DNA of 40,431 nt, from NCBI GenBank assembly GCA_017634675.1, contig JAGBMX010000153.1:1-40431 (forward strand), written 5' to 3'. The notes below the pieces were generated by a model. That model searched no databases. It was given only the letters and a program-made list of their open reading frames with translations, and was not told the origin of the DNA. The DNA comes from Selenomonadaceae bacterium. Lineage in GTDB: Bacteria; Bacillota; Negativicutes; Selenomonadales; Selenomonadaceae. Every line of letters starts with the position of its first letter. Position 1 is the first letter of the stretch. The position numbers and the translations under genes were made by a program. Below are positions 1 to 9,005 of the stretch, in pieces.

Positions 1-38
1 AAGTTTTCTTTCTCTCTTTTCTTCTTTGTTTCTTTTTA

Positions 39-129
39 GAATTTCTTAGCGATTTATCGCTTAGAAATTCTTATACTCTTGAGTGCTTCTTTTCTCTTTT
101 TCTTTTACAAAAGAAAGAGAGAAAAGAAG
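39..129. repeat. Two inverted repeats in a polypyrimidine/polypurine leader
   Basis: The first 176 bases hold no convincing gene. Positions 39-52 and 57-70 form a 14-base inverted repeat with one mismatch and a 4-base loop. Positions 86-106 and 109-129 form a 21-base inverted repeat with one mismatch and almost no loop; its left arm is nearly pure pyrimidine and its right arm pure purine. Another pyrimidine tract covers about 4-37. This may be an intergenic element or the end of an upstream transcription unit. Neither stem is followed by a clean T run in plus orientation, so I do not call it a terminator. Confidence 0.5.
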
Positions 130-176
130 AAAGAAAAAACTGGCTTTTAAAGACAAAAAGATTGGGCGGATAAGAG

Positions 177-2603
177 ATGGCAAAAAAGCAGCGTATATTA
201 GAGAGCTTGCGCGCGGTTGAATCCGAGTTGAGGAAAGCAGCTAAAACCGGCAGTAAGAAAAACGCTGTCAATATTAGGGAAAATTTGACGGCAATTCGGG
301 ATGTATGCCGCGTAGGATTGCCTGAAAATTCCTACGCCAAGTACGGCGAAATTTACGACGGGCTTATTCTTGCCGTAGAACAGATGACGAAAGTTAAAGA
401 ATTAAGGTTGAACGAAGAAGCGTTCTCTCTTTCAATGGATTTGTTGCAGTATCTTATCCGTATAACCGAAGAAGAAACAGGCTTTAAAAAAGACATTGTC
501 TTTTTGCCCTATAAAGCGTCGATGTGGGACAGCCTTGAAAGCGTGTGGAAAGCGGCGGCTGAAGACGAGGAGCATTGCAACGCTTATGTAATCCCCATTC
601 CCTACGCAGATTTAAACCCTGACGGCAGCATAGCTAGATGGCATTGCGAAAGAGCGGATTATCCGGTATATGTGCCGACTCTTGACTGGCGGAGTGTCGA
701 TCTTAAAGAGTTGCATCCCGACGTAATTTTTATCCATAATCCATATGATGATGAAAATCGCGTAACTTCGGTGGAAACTCGGTATTATTCGAAGAATTTG
801 CGGGAATGTACGGATAAATTAGTGTATATTCCTTACGCAGTAGAGGAAGAAGTTCAACCCGGAAATCAAGCGGTCGAAGACGCTATCTCGCATCGGGTTC
901 TTGAGCCCGGAATCATGAATGCCGACGTGGTCATTGCGCAATCGGAAGATATGCGGCAAGCGTGGATAAATATTTTAATGCGTCGTACGAATGTCAACAA
1001 TCGAGCTTACTGGGAAAAGCGAATCATAGGCTTGGGATCGCCTAAGATAGATAAGGTGCTTACCAGCAAAAAAGAAGATTTCGTCATGCCAAGAAAGTGG
1101 AAACAACTGGTAAAAGGGAAAAAAGTCATCTTATACATCACAAGCCTCTCGCCAATGTTGCATAATTCCGACCATGTTTGCGACAAGCTTCGCTATGTCT
1201 TTGACGTGTTTCGCAACCGAGACGATGTGGTACTTTGGTGGCGTCCGCATCCTCTTATGAAAGCCACGTTTCACTCCATGAGACCGGAGATTGAGAAGGA
1301 GTATCTAAAGATTGAAAGACAATACATTGAGGAAGGTTGGGGGATTTACGACGATACCTCCGACTTGCATCGGGCGATTTGTTGGTCTGATGCGTATTAT
1401 GGGGATTATAGTTCGGTGATGGTATTGTACGAAGCTGCGGGGAAGAAGGTTTTGAAGCAAAGCTATCAAGATCCGATATGGTTATGCGCAACAAATGCTT
1501 TGATTGATGGTGAGAATTTATATTTTGTTCCGTACAATTTAAACGGGGCATTTGTCTTTAATACAACGACTGGGGAAATGAAGCTCTGCTCCATATTTGA
1601 CGATGGGTGGCGATATCGAAAACTTAGCGCTGGTTGGCACATTGGGAATTTCTCCAACAATGGGAAATTGTACGGGATGGTGCAATGCGGAAAGTCATAT
1701 TACATTTACGATTTTTCTAAAAAGAGCGCTAAAAGCATCGATATTTCTAACAAATTCGCTTCTGATGAGTTGGTGCAATTCTATAAAACACACCAATTAG
1801 GAGATGATGTGTGGCTTTCGCCTCACCATGGAAAAGCTATCGGACGGTATAATATAAAAACTCGGGAGATTGTCTTTTATCCTGAAATTTTTTCTTTAGT
1901 TCAAAATCGCTGGAACGGTGCATATCCTATTTGGGGTGATTCCGTACAGGCTCTAGGAAGCTTATGGATTTTATATGCGCAAGGAAATGACATATTAGAG
2001 TTTAATACCGCATCATGTGAAGTATATCCACATAATGTGAAAGATGTTGATGGAAAAATTCTTACTATCGAATTCGATGGAGAAAATTTTTGGTTATACA
2101 CCACAAGTGGTATGTTGATCGAATGGGTACCGAAGATAGGCGTAAAACAAAAAATAACCAATCCGCTGGGTTTGGTTAACGAGTTCGGCAACATAAAATA
2201 CATTAATGGAAAAATTTGGATTGTGGCTAATTACCAGGATGTATACGGTGTAGTGGATTGCCACACGGGAGAAATTCAAATATTTAAAAACATGTTGAAT
2301 TCTGTGTCCGGACGTCTTGGCGTTGCCGTTTTGCAAGCATCTGATGACTTTTTGTATGTCATGCCGAGTAATGGAAACGTATTGATTCGCATAAATACTA
2401 AAAATAATAATGTGGAATCATGGAAAGTTGAATTAACGGACGATATAAAAGAAATATACCAGCAAAAGTTCATAGAGACATTTTCCTCAGGGGATTATGA
2501 ATGGAATAATGAATCCATTACATATATACTAGATTCATTATGCAAGCATAATATTGCTGCAGAACGTCAATTAGTTGGAACGAAAATATATGACCTGGTG
2601 TAG
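177..2603 (+). CDS. CDP-glycerol glycerophosphotransferase-like protein with C-terminal beta-propeller
   Basis: This 808-residue protein has two parts. Residues about 100-430 resemble the CDP-glycerol:poly(glycerophosphate) glycerophosphotransferase (TagF/TagB) fold: a GT-B-like layout with a WWRPHPL segment near residue 360 and an acidic SDAYYGDYSS segment near 405, where the family carries its catalytic region. Residues about 440-775 contain seven repeats of the form LY/LW-x(5-12)-hydrophobic-x-N/D-x(3)-G-E, for example GENLYFVP, DDVWLSP, LGSLWIL, GENFWLY, NGKIWIV and DDFLYVM. This predicts a seven-bladed propeller. The family would transfer an alditol phosphate from a CDP carrier onto a glycan or lipid; the substrate is unknown. 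There is no signal peptide, so it should be cytoplasmic. The ATG follows a modest purine-rich site. It is the first gene of the locus, 33 bases before rfbF. The enzyme assignment is by motif only. Confidence 0.65.
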   Translation: MAKKQRILESLRAVESELRKAAKTGSKKNAVNIRENLTAIRDVCRVGLPENSYAKYGEIYDGLILAVEQMTKVKELRLNEEAFSLSMDLLQYLIRITEEETGFKKDIVFLPYKASMWDSLESVWKAAAEDEEHCNAYVIPIPYADLNPDGSIARWHCERADYPVYVPTLDWRSVDLKELHPDVIFIHNPYDDENRVTSVETRYYSKNLRECTDKLVYIPYAVEEEVQPGNQAVEDAISHRVLEPGIMNADVVIAQSEDMRQAWINILMRRTNVNNRAYWEKRIIGLGSPKIDKVLTSKKEDFVMPRKWKQLVKGKKVILYITSLSPMLHNSDHVCDKLRYVFDVFRNRDDVVLWWRPHPLMKATFHSMRPEIEKEYLKIERQYIEEGWGIYDDTSDLHRAICWSDAYYGDYSSVMVLYEAAGKKVLKQSYQDPIWLCATNALIDGENLYFVPYNLNGAFVFNTTTGEMKLCSIFDDGWRYRKLSAGWHIGNFSNNGKLYGMVQCGKSYYIYDFSKKSAKSIDISNKFASDELVQFYKTHQLGDDVWLSPHHGKAIGRYNIKTREIVFYPEIFSLVQNRWNGAYPIWGDSVQALGSLWILYAQGNDILEFNTASCEVYPHNVKDVDGKILTIEFDGENFWLYTTSGMLIEWVPKIGVKQKITNPLGLVNEFGNIKYINGKIWIVANYQDVYGVVDCHTGEIQIFKNMLNSVSGRLGVAVLQASDDFLYVMPSNGNVLIRINTKNNNVESWKVELTDDIKEIYQQKFIETFSSGDYEWNNESITYILDSLCKHNIAAERQLVGTKIYDLV

Positions 2604-2636
2604 ATTTTGTAATGGTACAGCGTAGGGGTAGATTGA

Positions 2637-3410
2637 ATGAAAGTCGTACTTTTAGCGGGAGGGCTTGGGACAAGGATTACGGAGGAGTCGGAATATCGTC
2701 CAAAACCCATGGTAGAAATAGGCGGTATGCCAATACTGTGGCACATTATGAAGGAGTATAGTTTTTACGGATATCATGAATTTGTTATTTGCGCCGGCTA
2801 TAAACAACATATGATAAAAAAGTGGTTTGCAGACTACTTTCTGTATACATCCGATATCACGTTTGATTTTACACAAAAAGATCGAACAATTGTGCATGAT
2901 CAACGAACGGAGCCTTGGCGTGTAACTGTGGTGGATACAGGTTTGTATACCATGACGGGAGGACGTATCAAGCGAATTCAAAAGTATATTGGGAACGAGA
3001 CTTTTCTCATGACATATGGAGATGGAGTTTGTGATGTCGACATTAGCAAATTGGTAAGATTTCATGAACAACACGGGAAAATTGCAACATTGACTTCTGT
3101 GTTGCAAGATCAATCGAAGGGTATACTGAATATAGGAAAAGATAATACTGTACGTTCCTTTCGCGAAAAATCCATTGCAGATAAGACTTACATTAATGCG
3201 GGCTACATGGTGATGAATCCTCAGATTTTTGATTATATCGACGATGATTCATGCGCCGTAGAGCAGGATGTGTTATCTGTATTAGCTTCAAAAGGAGAAC
3301 TCATGAGTTATACGCATAAAGGTTTTTGGAGTTGTATGGACACTTTACGGGAGAAAAAAGAATTGGAGAATATATGGGCAAGAGGAAATGCGCCGTGGAA
3401 GGTATGGTAA
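2637..3410 (+). CDS. rfbF: Glucose-1-phosphate cytidylyltransferase
   Basis: RfbF/DdhA makes CDP-glucose from CTP and glucose-1-phosphate, the first committed step to CDP-3,6-dideoxyhexoses. The N-terminus has the nucleotidyltransferase signature LAGGLGTR followed by RPKPMVEIGG (residues about 6-30), and the body carries the YGDGVCDV metal-binding segment near residue 126. The 257-residue length fits the family. An AGGGG ribosome site precedes the ATG at 2637. The 3' end overlaps the start of rfbG, so the two are probably translationally coupled, and rfbH follows directly. The assignment is firm because the sequence motifs and the rfbF-rfbG-rfbH order agree. Confidence 0.95.
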   Translation: MKVVLLAGGLGTRITEESEYRPKPMVEIGGMPILWHIMKEYSFYGYHEFVICAGYKQHMIKKWFADYFLYTSDITFDFTQKDRTIVHDQRTEPWRVTVVDTGLYTMTGGRIKRIQKYIGNETFLMTYGDGVCDVDISKLVRFHEQHGKIATLTSVLQDQSKGILNIGKDNTVRSFREKSIADKTYINAGYMVMNPQIFDYIDDDSCAVEQDVLSVLASKGELMSYTHKGFWSCMDTLREKKELENIWARGNAPWKVW

Positions 3411-4498
3411 GTCCCGAATTTTTTCAAGGCAAAAGAATTCTAATCACGGGTCACACAGGATTTAAGGGTACATGGTTGTGCCGAATGTTGGCAGATTTTG
3501 GGGCAGATGTGACAGGGTACGCTCTTTTATCACCAACCAAAGAGGGTGCCAAGGTATTTCGTTCCGTGATAGGAGAGGATATTTTATCCATAGAGGGCGA
3601 TATACGGGATATTCATCGCTTAAAGCAAGTATTTATGCAGGCAAAACCGGAAATCGTTTTCCATTTAGCGGCGCAGCCGATTGTCGTAGAGAGCTATTCT
3701 CATCCGTTAGAGACCTACGAAGTTAATGTCATGGGTACAGTGAACCTTATGGAGTGTGTTCGAGTCTCAGGAACCGTAAGATCTGTTGTAAATGTGACGA
3801 CTGACAAAGTTTATGAAAACAAAGAATGGGTATGGGGTTATCGCGAGACAGACACGCTTAATGGATATGACCCATATTCTAACAGTAAGAGTTGTTCTGA
3901 ACTGGTGACTCACTGTTATGCGCAAAGTTTTTTTACAAAGCAGGAAATTGCCGTTTCAACACTGCGCGCCGGCAATGTCATTGGGGGAGGAGATTTCTCG
4001 CCTTATCGTATTTTGCCGGATTGTGTAAGAGCAGCTATAACCGGGAATGATATTGAAGTAAGAAACCCCGAAGCAGTGCGTCCATATCAGCATGTATTAG
4101 AACCACTTTATGCTTACCTCATGGTAGCGCAAGCTCAATGGTATGATAGTTCCTATTCGGGGTGCTACAATGTAGGACCTGATGAGCGCGATGCCGTGAC
4201 AACGGGAATTTTGGCGGATATGTTTTGCGAGCTTTGGAATGAAGGGCAGCAGTGGCGCGCGAACGACATCAATGGTCCTCATGAAGCTAATCTCCTGCGG
4301 CTGGATTGTTCTAAATTAAAAACTACTTTTGGTTGGGAACCAAGATGGGGGATAAGAAAGGCCGTGGAAAGTGCTGTGGAATGGTACAAGGTATATGTCA
4401 AAAACGGGGATATTAGGGAAAAGATGTCCTTGCAGATTCAGGACTTTCTGAAGTGCAATCGAAGAAATTTAAAAAAGGGGAGGGGAGAAGATAAATGA
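3374..4498 (+). CDS. rfbG: CDP-glucose 4,6-dehydratase
   Basis: RfbG/DdhB is an NAD-dependent short-chain dehydratase converting CDP-glucose to CDP-4-keto-6-deoxyglucose. The Rossmann motif GHTGFKG and the catalytic YSNSK (YxxxK) are present, with an HLAAQP segment characteristic of this subfamily. Two starts are possible. The ATG at 3374 has GGAG five bases upstream. The ATG at 3404 aligns with the usual family N-terminus (MVSPEFFQGKR) but has poor spacing to its purine run. I report 3374; a 364-residue protein from 3404 is equally defensible. It overlaps rfbF by 37 bases, and its stop overlaps the rfbH start as ATGA. Confidence 0.93.
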   Translation: MGKRKCAVEGMVSPEFFQGKRILITGHTGFKGTWLCRMLADFGADVTGYALLSPTKEGAKVFRSVIGEDILSIEGDIRDIHRLKQVFMQAKPEIVFHLAAQPIVVESYSHPLETYEVNVMGTVNLMECVRVSGTVRSVVNVTTDKVYENKEWVWGYRETDTLNGYDPYSNSKSCSELVTHCYAQSFFTKQEIAVSTLRAGNVIGGGDFSPYRILPDCVRAAITGNDIEVRNPEAVRPYQHVLEPLYAYLMVAQAQWYDSSYSGCYNVGPDERDAVTTGILADMFCELWNEGQQWRANDINGPHEANLLRLDCSKLKTTFGWEPRWGIRKAVESAVEWYKVYVKNGDIREKMSLQIQDFLKCNRRNLKKGRGEDK

Positions 4499-5826
4499 AA
4501 AGTGGTCAACAAGAAATGCGCGACAGGATATTGAGAATGGTTAAAGAGTATTGCGAGACTTTTCACGAAAAAAAGCAGGAATTTCATGCAGGAGACCGTA
4601 TTCTCTACGCCTCAAGGGTTTATGACCATGAGGAAATGACTAACCTTGTAGACGCTGCGCTGGAATTTTGGCTCACAGCCGGAAAATATGTGAATACCTT
4701 TGAAAAAGGTATGGCAGAATATCTGGGAGTCAGATATTGCTTGGCTGTCAATTCCGGTTCTTCAGCGAACCTTCTTGCTTTTATGGCATTGACTTCACCG
4801 CTTTTGGGAGAACGGCGGGTGAAACGCGGGGATGAGGTAATCACTGTAGCTGCCGGATTTCCTACTACCGTGTCCCCCGTCATTCAGTACGGCGCTGTCC
4901 CCGTATTCGTAGACGTGACGATTCCCCAATATAATATTGACGTTACAAAATTAGAGGATGCTCTTTCGGAAAAAACAAGGGTTGTTATGCTTGCTCATAC
5001 TCTCGGCAATCCATTTAATCTTAAAATAGTTAAAGAGTTTTGTGATCGGCATAACCTCTGGCTGGTGGAAGATAATTGTGATGCCCTTGGTTCCAAATAT
5101 ATGTTAAACGGAAAAGAAGTTTTCACCGGTACCGTCGGAGATATAGGAACCTCCAGCTTTTACCCCCCGCACCACATGACTATGGGAGAAGGGGGCGCAG
5201 TTTATACAAATAACGCAATGCTTTATAAAATTATTCGATCCCTCCGCGATTGGGGACGCGATTGCATTTGTCCCTCCGGGAAGGACAACCTTTGCGGACA
5301 CCGTTTCGATGGGCAGTACGGAGAACTTCCTCAAGGTTATGATCACAAATATGTTTACTCACATTTTGGATACAATTTAAAGGTCACGGAAATGCAGGCA
5401 GCTATTGGCTGCGCTCAGTTGAATAAACTTCCACGTTTCACAAAACGCAGACAGCAAAACTTTGAGAGATTACATAAAGCGTTAGCAGAAACGGTGAAAT
5501 ACTTCATTCTGCCGGAGGCTTGTGAGAACGCGAATCCCAGTTGGTTCGGTTTTATGCTTACTTGCAGGGAAGGCGTGAATCGAAAGCGAGTGGTGCGTTA
5601 TATCGAAGATCATGGAGTGCAAACTAGAATGCTCTTTACGGGCAATTTAACGAAGCACCCTTGTTTTAATGAAATGAGAAAAAGCAAAGAAGGCTATCGC
5701 ATTGTCGGAGAATTGGTAAACACCGACCGCATTATGAACGATACTTTTTGGGTTGGGGTCTATCCGGGGATGACAGATGAAAAAATTGATTACATGATTA
5801 AGATTATTAAAGAATCAGTTTGCTGA
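4495..5826 (+). CDS. rfbH: CDP-6-deoxy-4-keto-glucose 3-dehydratase (E1 type)
   Basis: RfbH/AscC is a PMP-dependent dehydratase that removes the C3 hydroxyl of CDP-4-keto-6-deoxyglucose. The fold is the DegT/AryC1 aminotransferase fold, but the usual PLP lysine is replaced by histidine in YPPHHMTMGEGG (residues about 222-233). That replacement is the hallmark of the 3-dehydratase subgroup. The length of 443 residues is normal. The start codon overlaps the rfbG stop (ATGA), and a very strong GGGGAGGGGAG ribosome site lies just upstream. Classical E1 works with a ferredoxin-like E3 reductase (RfbI/AscD); no such gene is visible in this window. A C6 run lies at 5163-5168, in frame. Confidence 0.94.
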   Translation: MKSGQQEMRDRILRMVKEYCETFHEKKQEFHAGDRILYASRVYDHEEMTNLVDAALEFWLTAGKYVNTFEKGMAEYLGVRYCLAVNSGSSANLLAFMALTSPLLGERRVKRGDEVITVAAGFPTTVSPVIQYGAVPVFVDVTIPQYNIDVTKLEDALSEKTRVVMLAHTLGNPFNLKIVKEFCDRHNLWLVEDNCDALGSKYMLNGKEVFTGTVGDIGTSSFYPPHHMTMGEGGAVYTNNAMLYKIIRSLRDWGRDCICPSGKDNLCGHRFDGQYGELPQGYDHKYVYSHFGYNLKVTEMQAAIGCAQLNKLPRFTKRRQQNFERLHKALAETVKYFILPEACENANPSWFGFMLTCREGVNRKRVVRYIEDHGVQTRMLFTGNLTKHPCFNEMRKSKEGYRIVGELVNTDRIMNDTFWVGVYPGMTDEKIDYMIKIIKESVC

Positions 5827-5873
5827 AAAAGGGTGCGGTGCTTCCGGTATAAGTAAAAAACGGCGCAGGAGAT

Positions 5874-6122
5874 ATGCTGGAATTAATAAGATATTCTAAT
5901 TCAGCATATAAAGTAACAGAAGATTATCCAATATATAAAACGGGTGTTGTGCACTTAGGATTTGGTATAGACAATATTACCGAAACTGTTTCCCGAATAA
6001 AGGCTCTAGGCGGTAAGCAAAAGACATCAATACATATAATGGCAAATGGAAACAAATGTTGTTTCTGCCAAGATCCCGAGGGAAATTGGCTGGAACTCAT
6101 AGAGAGGAGCCATGGGGAGTGA
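5874..6122 (+). CDS. Half-length VOC (glyoxalase/bleomycin-resistance fold) protein
   Basis: This 82-residue protein matches only the second beta-alpha-beta-beta-beta module of a vicinal-oxygen-chelate protein. It has an HLGFGIDNI segment near residue 27, an IKALGG turn near residue 43 and the closing DPEGNWLELIE signature near residues 67-77. The first module is missing: only 47 bases separate it from the rfbH stop. It could be a 5'-truncated remnant, or a half-module that dimerises to form the metal site. It keeps an AGGAGA ribosome site and its stop overlaps the GTG start of the next gene (GTGA), so it is still arranged as a coupled gene. Substrate unknown. Confidence 0.6.
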   Translation: MLELIRYSNSAYKVTEDYPIYKTGVVHLGFGIDNITETVSRIKALGGKQKTSIHIMANGNKCCFCQDPEGNWLELIERSHGE

Positions 6123-7924
6123 AAGTTAAGCTAAGCGATTATATAGCTGATTTTTTTGTTGAGAATCATATTACGCATATTTTTACAGTGGTTGGCGGCG
6201 GCGCTATGCACATGAACTATTCTTTTGGTCGTCATCCCAAGCTAAAGTGCGTATACAACCATCATGAACAGGCGTCGGCCATGGCTGCTGAAGCTTATGC
6301 CAGAGTCAACGATAACATGGCTGCTTTGTGCGTTACCAGTGGTCCCGGCGGTATTAACGCCATGAACGGCGTGGCCGGAGCATATATGGATTCTATTCCT
6401 ATGCTGGTATTTTCGGGGCAGATGAAAAGGGAAATGACTACCCGTTATACTAAGCTTCCTGTACGATCTTTGGGCAATCAGGAATTTGATATAGTTTTCG
6501 CTGTAAAGGGAATGACCAAATTTGCTGAAATGATAGATGATGCAAATAAAATTCGCTATTATTTGGAAAAAATGTTATTTATCGCTCAAAATGGTCGTCC
6601 CGGTCCATGCTGGTTGGATGTGCCGTTGGATATTCAAGGAGCAATTGTTGATACTGATGAGTTACGCGGATTTAATCCTCCTCAGACTTCTTCCAATACA
6701 ATAAGCGTTGGTCAAATGGAATCTGTTGTCGAACATTTAAAAGAGGCTAAACGGCCTGTCCTTTATGTAGGCAATGGTATTCGCATTTCCGGAGCAATGG
6801 AACCGCTATTTTGTTTGATAGAAAAGTTGCATATTCCTGTGGTTACTTGCTGGAACAGCGTGGATATTATTCCGACGGAACATCCCGATTACTGTGGGCG
6901 CGGCGGTATTATGGGAGATCGTGCGGGAAATTTTGCCGTACAAAACAGTGATTTTTTATTGTGCATTGGTACTAGATTAAACATTTTACAAGTGGGATAC
7001 AATGTAAAAACATGGGCAAGAGCCGCATATACCGTAATGGTAGACATAGATGAAGGCGAACTAAAAAAACCGACAATTCGTATTGATTTGCCTATTTGCA
7101 GCGATGCGCGTAAGTTTTTGGAGAAATTGGGAAAATACTTACCAGAAAATACGACAGCGCCAAAAGAGTGGCGTGAGCAGTGTCGAACGTGGAAAACGAA
7201 ATATCCGGTAGTCTATAAGGAACAATATCATTCAAACGCTGAAGTTAATGTATATGCTTTTATAGATTCTTTGAGCCGTTTGCTACCAGAAGGGGCGAAT
7301 ACCGCAGTTGCCAACGGTTCAGCTAGTGTGGTTGGAAGCCAAACTTGGTTTGTAAAGAACAGAAGTCGCTTCATAATGAATTGTGCCATATCTTCCATGG
7401 GCTACGATTTGCCGGCAGCAATTGGTGTATCTGTTGCCACCGGCAATAAAGAGGTGTATTGCATTGCGGGAGACGGTAGCATTATGATGAATTTGCAGGA
7501 GTTGCAGACTATCGTTACAAATAATTTGCCTATCAAAATTTTCATAATAAATAATCAAGGATATCATCAGATTAGGCAGACCCAAAATAATATGTTCGGT
7601 CAAGATCTTGTCGGTGTCGGACCGGAGAGCGGTGATTTGGGATTTCCCAATTTTGCGAAATTGGCGGACGCTTTTGGGATTGAGTATGTAAGTATAAAAT
7701 CTAATAAAGAACTTGAGGAGAAGATTCTACAGGTTATCAATAATAAACACTATGTAATTTGCGAAGTGTTTGTATCTACCAATCAGAAATTTGAACCAAA
7801 GTCGGTTGCAAAGAGAATGCCGGACGGACGGTTGGTTTCGCCCCCTCTAGAAGATTTGGCTCCATTCTTATCAAGAGAAGAATTGGCAGAAAATATGTAT
7901 ATACCGCTAATTGCCGAAGAATAA
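6119..7924 (+). CDS. TPP-dependent acetolactate-synthase-like enzyme
   Basis: This is a thiamine-diphosphate enzyme of the IlvB/BenD family, 601 residues if it starts at the GTG at 6119. It has the N-terminal PYR domain with the catalytic Glu in HHEQASAMAAEAYAR (near residue 50) and TSGPGGINAMNG. A central FAD/nucleotide-type domain spans about 195-335. The C-terminal PP domain carries GDGSIMMNLQEL followed by an NN pair (near 450-480), the TPP/Mg signature. Directly after rfbFGH, it recalls YerE, the flavoenzyme that adds a two-carbon unit from pyruvate to C4 of a CDP-3,6-dideoxy-4-keto sugar in yersiniose synthesis. That parallel is an inference from context. It is not true IlvB: no IlvN partner or branched-chain amino acid genes are nearby. 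The GTG start overlaps the VOC stop. Confidence 0.82.
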   Translation: MKVKLSDYIADFFVENHITHIFTVVGGGAMHMNYSFGRHPKLKCVYNHHEQASAMAAEAYARVNDNMAALCVTSGPGGINAMNGVAGAYMDSIPMLVFSGQMKREMTTRYTKLPVRSLGNQEFDIVFAVKGMTKFAEMIDDANKIRYYLEKMLFIAQNGRPGPCWLDVPLDIQGAIVDTDELRGFNPPQTSSNTISVGQMESVVEHLKEAKRPVLYVGNGIRISGAMEPLFCLIEKLHIPVVTCWNSVDIIPTEHPDYCGRGGIMGDRAGNFAVQNSDFLLCIGTRLNILQVGYNVKTWARAAYTVMVDIDEGELKKPTIRIDLPICSDARKFLEKLGKYLPENTTAPKEWREQCRTWKTKYPVVYKEQYHSNAEVNVYAFIDSLSRLLPEGANTAVANGSASVVGSQTWFVKNRSRFIMNCAISSMGYDLPAAIGVSVATGNKEVYCIAGDGSIMMNLQELQTIVTNNLPIKIFIINNQGYHQIRQTQNNMFGQDLVGVGPESGDLGFPNFAKLADAFGIEYVSIKSNKELEEKILQVINNKHYVICEVFVSTNQKFEPKSVAKRMPDGRLVSPPLEDLAPFLSREELAENMYIPLIAEE

Positions 7925-7940
7925 GGAGGACAGATATGCG

Positions 7941-9005
7941 ATGGATATAATTAATATTCATTCAAATTTATATGATTACACGGTGGAGTTTGTAAACGAC
8001 TTTTCCGGAAAACTAATGAAATTTGACGATTCAACAACGTATATCATCGACAAAAATGTCTACGAACTTTATAAAGAAAAATTCAAGGAGTTGGATAAAA
8101 AGAAAATTTTTTTTGTGAATGCTGTAGAGTCCGAGAAAAACATGGATACGGTTATGAGGATAATCTCTTTTTTCCAAGAGCTTGGCGTTCGGAAAAATTG
8201 GAGTATCGTCTGTTTTGGAGGCGGCATTACCCAAGATTTGACAACAATTGCAAGCAATTTGTTTTTGCGTAACGTTAATTGGTATTTTTTCCCGACAACA
8301 TTATTATCTATGTGCGATTCCTGTATAGGCGGAAAATGCGGCATCAATTACCGTCATATTAAAAATCAGATCGGCGTATTTTACCCGCCAAAGGAAATAT
8401 TTGTTGACACGCATTTCCTTAATACCCTTACGAAAGACGATTACATTAACGGCTGGGGTGAAATACTGAAGTTTTCCTTAACCAGCGATGAAAATTTTTA
8501 CGACGATTTACAGAAGGAAGAACAGTATATTCCTTGTCCTAAAATTGCCGAATATATTCATCGAGGATTATTCGAAAAGAAGAAAATTATTGAGGCCGAT
8601 GAATTTGAGTCAGATTTGCGGCGAGTATTAAATTACGGTCATACCTTCGGGCACGCTTTAGAAGCCTATACAAACAATCGTATTCCTCACGGAACTGCCG
8701 TAATTTGGGGTATAGATGTTGTGAATTACATCGCCGTAACGGAAAACTTGATTTCTGAAGAATATTATTTAAGCATAAAAAATTTGATAAAAAATGCCTT
8801 TATTACCGAAGAAATAGAGATAGCAGAACCTAACAAACTCTTTGAGATTATAAAAACCGATAAAAAAGTTAAAGGCAATGTTTTAAGTTTTGCCATGTTG
8901 GATAAGCCAAGCCATTTGGTTGTATATCCAATGACCCTTGACGATAAACTGAGAAATTTGTTCTGTCAGTATTTAGAGAAAACCCATGAATATTATAACC
9001 ATTGA
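7941..9005 (+). CDS. 3-dehydroquinate-synthase-like sugar-phosphate cyclase
   Basis: This is a 354-residue member of the AroB/sugar-phosphate cyclase family, NAD- and metal-dependent enzymes that close a 7-phospho-ketose into a carbocycle. NAD-binding GGGITQDL (near residue 92) and PTTLLSMCDSCIGGKCGIN (near 115-135) are present. The three metal ligands are conserved: Glu in GWGEILKF, His in NYGHTFGH and His in IPHGTAVIWG. GGKxGxN resembles true dehydroquinate synthase more than valiolone synthases, so a carboxylated substrate is possible. No other shikimate gene is adjacent, which argues for a dedicated surface-sugar role. I chose the ATG at 7941, 11 bases after AAGGAGG; an upstream TTG at 7911 has no ribosome site. 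It overlaps the kinase gene by 20 bases. Confidence 0.8.
   Translation: MDIINIHSNLYDYTVEFVNDFSGKLMKFDDSTTYIIDKNVYELYKEKFKELDKKKIFFVNAVESEKNMDTVMRIISFFQELGVRKNWSIVCFGGGITQDLTTIASNLFLRNVNWYFFPTTLLSMCDSCIGGKCGINYRHIKNQIGVFYPPKEIFVDTHFLNTLTKDDYINGWGEILKFSLTSDENFYDDLQKEEQYIPCPKIAEYIHRGLFEKKKIIEADEFESDLRRVLNYGHTFGHALEAYTNNRIPHGTAVIWGIDVVNYIAVTENLISEEYYLSIKNLIKNAFITEEIEIAEPNKLFEIIKTDKKVKGNVLSFAMLDKPSHLVVYPMTLDDKLRNLFCQYLEKTHEYYNH

Noticed and set aside
2652..3113. Long minus-strand open frame opposite rfbF
   Set aside because: It lies wholly antisense to a confidently assigned gene, has no recognisable domain and no ribosome site; a shadow of coding constraint.
6119..7924. True acetolactate synthase (ilvB) for valine synthesis
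   Set aside because: No small subunit or branched-chain pathway genes are nearby, and it is coupled within a sugar gene cluster.
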